Of a stretch of DNA of 47,123 bases, positions 41,585 through 47,123 are shown piece after piece (position 1 is the first letter of the stretch; each line of letters begins with the position of its first letter). This DNA is from Alphaproteobacteria bacterium (GTDB lineage Bacteria; Pseudomonadota; Alphaproteobacteria; Rhizobiales; Xanthobacteraceae): the NCBI GenBank assembly GCA_026400395.1, contig JAPLPD010000099.1:1-47123 (forward strand), given 5' to 3'. The position numbers were made by a program, and so were the translations under genes. The notes under the pieces are model-generated. The model did not search any database. It had not been told where the DNA came from and saw nothing but the letters and a program-made list of their open reading frames with translations.

Positions 41585-42358
41585 TCAACTCCGCCCCTCG
41601 AACAGCCGTCCAAGGCCGGGAGCCGGCCGCGCCGCGCCCAGCTTGCCGCGGAGCCGCCGCATGCAGGCCCACAGCACGGCCTGGTTGCTGTTGACGACGG
41701 GCTTGCGGACCCGGCGCTCGATCGGCTCGATGGCCTCGATCTGCGTCGTGTTGGTGCAACTCAGAAAGTAGCCGTCGGCCTCATCGCGCGCATGCTCGGA
41801 CGCCAAGTCCGCCCAGCGCTCCGGCGGCTGCGCGAGATAGTCGTCGCTGCCCGGCAGCGCCAGGGCGACGTCGTGGACCACGCCAACGCCGATCTGACGC
41901 AGATAATCGATCTCGTGATTGTTCACGTCCTGCTCATAGGGGGTCATCAGGATCAGCCGCTTGAGACCGAGCGCGGCAATCGCCTCCTGGATGGCCGCGG
42001 CGGTGGACGTCGCCTCAACGCCAGTCGCCCGCGTGATCGCCTCGCGCGTGCGCGCATCGCCCTCCGGCCCCTCCTCCATGGCGTGGCCGGTGCAATGGAA
42101 TACGACGATATCGACCTTGGCGTCGGCGAGCGCGCTGGACGCGCGGATAATGTCGTCGGTGAGCGCCGACAGCGGCCGGTTCCATTTGCCGGTCATCTGC
42201 AGGCGGGTGACATGGATGCCAAGCTCCGGCGGCGCATAGTGGCGCAGTTGCGGCTCGGTCAGCCGGTTGCTCGACGGAATGATCAAACCGATGCGCGCCA
42301 GCGGCGTCGGCAGAAAGCCGCGCGAGGACGCGCTCCGCTCAAGGGTTGCGGTCGTCAT
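41585..42358 (-). CDS. Maleate isomerase / arylmalonate decarboxylase family protein (paralogue 2)
   Basis: 257-residue paralogue of the protein at 38332. The ends match closely (FLSCTNTTQIEAIEPIE...KPVVNSNQAVLWACMRRL), and both active-site cysteines are present (VVFHCTGHAMEEGP and YFLSCTNT). GGGAGA precedes the ATG at 42358. The frame stays open well upstream but that stretch is the shadow of the SDR gene. It follows the SDR by 14 bp and precedes the LLM monooxygenase by about 90 bp, so the three may be one minus-strand operon. Confidence 0.86.
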   Translation of the reverse strand: MTTATLERSASSRGFLPTPLARIGLIIPSSNRLTEPQLRHYAPPELGIHVTRLQMTGKWNRPLSALTDDIIRASSALADAKVDIVVFHCTGHAMEEGPEGDARTREAITRATGVEATSTAAAIQEAIAALGLKRLILMTPYEQDVNNHEIDYLRQIGVGVVHDVALALPGSDDYLAQPPERWADLASEHARDEADGYFLSCTNTTQIEAIEPIERRVRKPVVNSNQAVLWACMRRLRGKLGAARPAPGLGRLFEGRS

Positions 42359-42372
42359 CGGTGATCTCCCTG

Positions 42373-43191
42373 TCAATCGCCCGACATCCGCAGTGCCGGC
42401 TGCGTGAACGCGCCGGCCGCGGCCGCGGCCGGCGGCAGCTTTTCGTTCCACAGCCGGCCGATGTAGCGACCGCCGGTCTTGCCGTCGGATCGCTTCGAGG
42501 CGAGCCAGACGATCGCCGGATCCATTATATCGACCGGCAACAGCTTGAGCTTGGGATCGGGCGGCCGGCTGGGATCGGTGTCGCAGGGGCCGCCGGGCAG
42601 CAGCGTGTTGACGGTCACACCGGTGCCGGCGAGGTCGGCGGCGAAGATCAGCGTCGCGGATTCCAGCGCCGCCTTGGTGACGCCGTAAGGCGAATTGCGG
42701 CTCTGCGACAGCCCGCCGAGGCTCGTGTTGATGTTGACGATCCGGCCCCAGCCGTTGGCAATCAGATGCGGCGTGACGACATGCGACAGCAGGAATGTGC
42801 CGTTGACGTTGACATGCACCGACTCCTGCCAGATATCCGGATTGCTTTCCCAGAATGGCAGGAAGTTTCCCGCCGGCGGCAGACCGGGGCCGCGCACCGG
42901 ACGGCGCGCGTTGTTGACCAGCACATCGAGCTTGCCGAAACGCCGGATACTTTCGGCCAGCAGGCGTTCGCAATCGCCGCGGACGGCTATGTCGGTGCGG
43001 ACGACATGCGTTCGGCCGGCCCCCGCCGCCGCTTCAATCTCACTCGCGACCGCGTCCAGCAGATCGGTCTCCGGCGCGGCCAGCACGACACGCGCGCCGG
43101 CCTTCGCCAGCGCGATCGACATGGATTTGCCGAGCCCGACACTCGCCCCGGTCATCGCGACGACCGTGCCGCCGAGATCGATTCCGCTCAT
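42373..43191 (-). CDS. SDR family oxidoreductase
   Basis: 272-residue short-chain dehydrogenase/reductase. Cofactor motif TGASVGLG (residues about 14-21), NNARRP in place of NNAG, catalytic Ser in NINTSLGG, and Tyr/Lys in SPYGVTKAALE. There is an insert with GLPPAGNFLPFWESNPDIWQ before the active site. The acid-rich loop after strand 2 is not clear enough to decide NAD or NADP. It begins the operon with maleate isomerase paralogue 2 and is divergent from the last receptor gene across a repeat-filled region. Confidence 0.9.
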   Translation of the reverse strand: MSGIDLGGTVVAMTGASVGLGKSMSIALAKAGARVVLAAPETDLLDAVASEIEAAAGAGRTHVVRTDIAVRGDCERLLAESIRRFGKLDVLVNNARRPVRGPGLPPAGNFLPFWESNPDIWQESVHVNVNGTFLLSHVVTPHLIANGWGRIVNINTSLGGLSQSRNSPYGVTKAALESATLIFAADLAGTGVTVNTLLPGGPCDTDPSRPPDPKLKLLPVDIMDPAIVWLASKRSDGKTGGRYIGRLWNEKLPPAAAAAGAFTQPALRMSGD

Positions 43192-43520
43192 CGTTTGATT
43201 CCGCTGGAGGACGCCGGGCGGACCCTAACATCGATGGAGACAGTCGGCCATGGTGCGAGACGCGGTCCTGCGGACCGCCATGGTTCGAGACGCGGTCCTG
43301 CGGACCGCTCCTCACCATGAGGTCCCAGGTCTGTTGTTGTCGCACAGCAACAGACGCCGACCTTATCCTGAGGAGCGCGCATCGCGCGCGTCTCGAGGAT
43401 GAGCAGCGCGCATAGCGCGCGGCTCGAAGGATAGCCGCGCACGGGCGGGGCTTCCCACAATGCGAAGAGGTGATAGCATCCGCCCCACAAGCGCGGGAAA
43501 CGTCGCGCGGGGAGGAAACC
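43192..43520. repeat. 329-bp intergenic region packed with repeats (family D copy 2 and a 30-bp tandem)
   Basis: No gene is seen. A 30-bp unit starting CCATGGTGCGAGACGCGG occurs twice in tandem (43248-43277 and 43278-43307, one mismatch), each with a GCGGTCCTGCGGACCGC hairpin. A family D element follows: CTTATCCTGAGGAGC near 43362 with GCGCGCATCGCGCGCG and GAGCAGCGCGCATAGCGCGCGGCTCGAAGGATAG to about 43434. The remaining 80 bp before the receptor gene hold its GGGGAGGA ribosome-binding site and presumably the promoter. Confidence 0.8.
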
Positions 43521-44486
43521 ATGCTGCGAATCCTGGGATTGGCCATGGCCGCTGCCGCTTGCTGCGCAGCAGCCAGCGCATCCGCCGAGCAATATCCGTC
43601 GCGTTCGGTTCGCGTGGTGGTCGCGGCCCCGCCCGGCGGCTTGACCGACATTGTCGCCCGCTCGGTTGCGCAATTTCTGCATGAAAAGCTCGGACAGCCC
43701 TTCGTCGTCGAGAACATCGCAGGCGCCAGCAACACGCTCGGCGCGGTCCAGGTTTCGCGAAGCGCGCCGGACGGCTATACTCTGCTGGTCAACCCGTCGC
43801 TGTTCGTCATCACGCCGATGCTGATGAACACCCCGTACGATGTGGTCAAGGATTTCACGCCGATCTCCAACTTCGGCACGGTGCCTATCGCGATCGGCAT
43901 CAACCCCGCCATTCCGGCAAAAACGTTGCGGGAGTTCATCGCGCTCGCCAAGGCCCAACCGGATAAGTTCACCTGGGGCGCCGAGGGCGTGGGCTCGGTC
44001 GGTCATCTGACCATGGAACGCATCCAGCGCGAGGCCGACTTCAAGATTCTTCTGGTGCACTACAAGGGCACGTCACCCGCGCTGCTCGACCTGATCGCCG
44101 GCCGCGTCAGCGCCATGGTGAGCCCGGTGCCGAACCTGATCGAGCAGTTCCGCGGCGGCACGGTGCATCCGGTCGGCGTCGCCACCAAGACTCGGGTGAG
44201 CGCGCTCCCCAGCGTCCCCACCCTCGAAGAGTCAGGCTTCCCGGACTTCGAGATCAACTCCTGGTACGGCCTATGGGGTCCGGCCGGCATGCCGAAGGAC
44301 GTTGTGGCAACGCTGAATGGCGTCATCGCCGAGGCGATGAAAACCCCGCGCGTCACCGACCGCGTGGCGGCGCAGGGACTTGTCCCGGTGGGATCGAGTT
44401 CAGCCGATTTCGCGGCGTTTCAGAACGCCGAGATCATCAAGTTCAGCAAGATGATCAAGGAGGCCAACATCAAGATCGGCAACTGA
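43521..44486 (+). CDS. Bug/TctC family receptor (6 of 6)
   Basis: 321-residue receptor with a short Sec signal (MLRILGLAMAAAACCAAASASA). Family segments: VRVVVAAPPGGLTDIVARSVAQFLHEKL, VVENIAGASNTLGAVQVSRSAPDGYTLLVNP, LVHYKGTSPALLDLIAGRVSAMVSPVPNLIEQF. The strand 1 loop reads APPGGLTD where most relatives have PFPAGGxxD, so ligand contacts may differ. GGGGAGGA precedes the ATG at 43521. Divergent from the SDR-isomerase-monooxygenase operon. Confidence 0.92.
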   Translation: MLRILGLAMAAAACCAAASASAEQYPSRSVRVVVAAPPGGLTDIVARSVAQFLHEKLGQPFVVENIAGASNTLGAVQVSRSAPDGYTLLVNPSLFVITPMLMNTPYDVVKDFTPISNFGTVPIAIGINPAIPAKTLREFIALAKAQPDKFTWGAEGVGSVGHLTMERIQREADFKILLVHYKGTSPALLDLIAGRVSAMVSPVPNLIEQFRGGTVHPVGVATKTRVSALPSVPTLEESGFPDFEINSWYGLWGPAGMPKDVVATLNGVIAEAMKTPRVTDRVAAQGLVPVGSSSADFAAFQNAEIIKFSKMIKEANIKIGN

Positions 44487-44507
44487 CGCTGCCGATCGCG
44501 ATGAAGT

Positions 44508-45491
<984 letters not shown>

Positions 45492-45591
45492 GGAGGCTCG
45501 CCGATAAAACGTCCGAAAGGACGCGGGTGATGGTTCCCCTCGACGATTGTCCGGTTTGGTTAATTTTTCGTTAACGGACCCTAAAATCGGG

Positions 45592-47123
45592 TTAACCGGC
45601 GGCCGCCAACGGCGGCGCGGCCGCATCCGCCGGAGCCGGCCGGGCGTCGATCCGGTGGATGAAATCGGGCAGCCCCTGCCCCATGGAATGCTCATAGCGC
45701 AGCGCCGGGGCGCCGGGATTGAACGGGATGTTCAGCGCCTTGCGCACGTCGCGCTCGACCATGTCGCGGAGCGCCACCAGCTGTTCGCCGCTCAGATGGT
45801 CGGTGAACACGAACGAGCGGTAGCCACCGTTCGGGTCGCCTTTGTAATAGTCCGCGCAGACGGTGTAATCGACCTCGCGGGCATGCAGCCGGTCGCCGGT
45901 CTTGGGATGGGTGTAGGTCCACACGTCGGGAAGGCTCGCGTGCGGCACCGCCAGATCGTAGTACGGCGTCCCGGGATAGGTGGTGATGACCGTGCAGTCG
46001 AAATCGTCCACGGCGTTGCGGATCAGCCAGTCGCGAATGCCGATGATCGTCTCTTCCGATTCGCCCGGATGGCCGCAGGACATCAGCGCCTTGATCTTAA
46101 GCCCGGCACGTTTAGCGAGTTCGACGCAACGGTCGTTGTCGGCGAGCTTAGCGCGCTTGTCGATGTTGACGAGGATGCGTTCGTGCGCCGCCTCGAAGCC
46201 GCACAACAGCCAGCGGAAGCCCGCGCGAAACATCGCCTCGGCCTGTTCGCGGGTGAACAACTCGGATTTGACGAAGCCGCGCAGCCGGAAGTCCGTGCCG
46301 AGTCGCGCCTGCAGATCGGACAGGCCGTTCATCAGCTCGACGAAGCTTTTGCTGACGTTGAGTTCGTCGTCATAGAACATGAAGCCGGTGTAGCCGTGCT
46401 CGGCGTGCAGGTGCTCGACCTCCTGCAGGATGGAGGCGGTGTCGCGATTCCTAATCTGGCGCAGGCTTTTGCTGTTGCGCCCGCCGCAGAAGCCGCAGCC
46501 GAAGGACAGCCAAGCTGCGCGATCAGACTGGTCGCACGATGGCCTTCGATGCTGTAGCGGTAGGACTTCAGATCGACGAGATGGCGCGCCGGCAGCGGCC
46601 CTTCGGTGAACATCTGGTCGGTGAGAAACAGACCGCCCTTGGGATCGTCGCCATCGACCATCTTCGGCGCATCGTCCTTCAGCGCCTCGAAGATCGCCAG
46701 TTCGCCGTCGCCGCTGCACAGCACGTCGAACGCCGCCTCGAGTTGCGCCGCTGAGCGATGGCCGCGGCCAACCACGCCGCGCTTTTTTTCGAGCTTCTGT
46801 GCCGAATAGACCAGCGCAACATGCGGTCCACCGAGGATCAGCTTCAAGTCCGGGCGCAGCCGCCGGACGGTCTCGGCAATCCGCATCACCGACGGAAGCT
46901 GCGGCGTGGTGGCCGTGATGCCGACCGCCATGTCCCGGCAGCCGGTCAGATAGTCCTCCAGCGGAGCGAGATAGTTTTCGACGCCCGAGAGATCGAGGAG
47001 ATTGACGCGATGGTGTCGTGCTTCGAGGCTTGCCGCGACCTTCAACACGCCGAGGCTGACGAACACGCGCTCATCGAGCAGGAACGCTGACGGCGGGGTG
47101 ATCAGACAGACCGAGCGCGTCCA
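45592..47123 (-). pseudogene. B12-binding domain radical SAM protein, frameshifted and cut by the window edge
   Basis: The N-terminal cobalamin-binding-type domain reads from the edge (RSVCLITPPSAFLLDERVFVSLGVLK through LILGGPHVALVYS) in one frame to ATSLIAQLGCP. The rest continues in another frame: FGCGFCGGRNSKSLRQIR, TGFMFYDDELNVSKSFVELM, LLCGFEAAHERILVNIDK, ending at 45592. One base is missing at about 46502-46505 (TGTCCTTCGGC instead of a CCN-TTC codon pair). The break falls inside the C-x3-C-x2-C cluster motif GCPFGCGFC that binds the SAM-cleaving 4Fe-4S centre. Family members are methylases, ring-modifying enzymes or hopanoid/bacteriochlorophyll enzymes; the subtype is not decidable. 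Confidence 0.87.

Noticed and set aside
42359-42973. N-terminal extension of maleate isomerase paralogue 2 over 200 codons
   Set aside because: It is an out-of-frame shadow of the SDR gene on the same strand; the protein family starts at 42358, which has a good ribosome-binding site.
43248-43307. Possible CRISPR array from the tandem 30-bp repeat
   Set aside because: The two units abut with no spacer, each is a hairpin of a dispersed repeat family, and no cas genes are present.
46490-46520. Programmed ribosomal frameshift in the radical SAM gene
   Set aside because: No slippery heptamer or clear stimulatory structure was seen, and four other conserved genes in the window have comparable deletions, making decay or sequence error more likely.

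Overview
The window reads as a high-GC alphaproteobacterium of the order Hyphomicrobiales, probably near Bradyrhizobium, Rhodopseudomonas or Pseudolabrys. The case rests on a urtABCDE-ureDABC cluster with a sigma-54 promoter, EcfG-type general-stress promoters (GGAAC-N16-CGTT), a FAT GUY receiver, Ku plus a three-domain LigD, many Bug/TctC periplasmic receptors, and dispersed palindromic repeats beginning TCATTCCGG. This is inferred from gene content; no rRNA or other taxonomic marker is present.

Region 1 (1-2467): start of an ABC receptor gene, an amidase and an enoyl-CoA hydratase-like gene. Region 2 (2464-14312): nitrogen scavenging from urea on the minus strand, in transcription order urtA-B-C-D-E, ureD-A-B-C, then ureE-F-G. 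A cupin gene and a DUF2147 gene on the plus strand separate ureEFG from ureC. A consensus sigma-54 promoter and two 17-bp NtrC-like palindromes precede urtA. UrtABCDE would import urea, UreABC hydrolyse it and UreDEFG load nickel. However urtA and ureD are frameshifted, and urtE lacks the core of its Walker A motif.

Region 3 (14420-23071): a DUF1932 dehydrogenase, a frameshifted S10 peptidase, the Ku-LigD end-joining pair behind a possible EcfG promoter, a FAT GUY receiver divergent from csbD with EcfG promoters on both sides, and a EutA-like protein with histidine-rich ends but no EutBC. Region 4 (23130-44486): a catabolic island with six Bug receptors and no TctA/TctB membrane partners. Among them lie a split TPP decarboxylase, a VOC protein, an acyl-CoA synthetase, a thioesterase, an MDR dehydrogenase, a thiol dioxygenase-like protein, an alpha/beta hydrolase, a UbiD decarboxylase, an ACMSD-like amidohydrolase, a dihydroxyphthalate decarboxylase-like protein, two maleate isomerase/arylmalonate decarboxylase-family proteins, a luciferase-like monooxygenase and an SDR. 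No DNA-binding regulator is seen in it. Region 5 (44508-47123): a UDP-glucuronate decarboxylase-like epimerase and a frameshifted, edge-truncated B12-binding radical SAM gene.

Two themes stand out. Five highly conserved genes carry small deletions of about 1 to 19 nt at functionally critical places, either real decay or a systematic assembly artefact. Dispersed repeats occupy most island intergenic regions, and one appears to have entered the signal-peptide coding region of a Bug gene.
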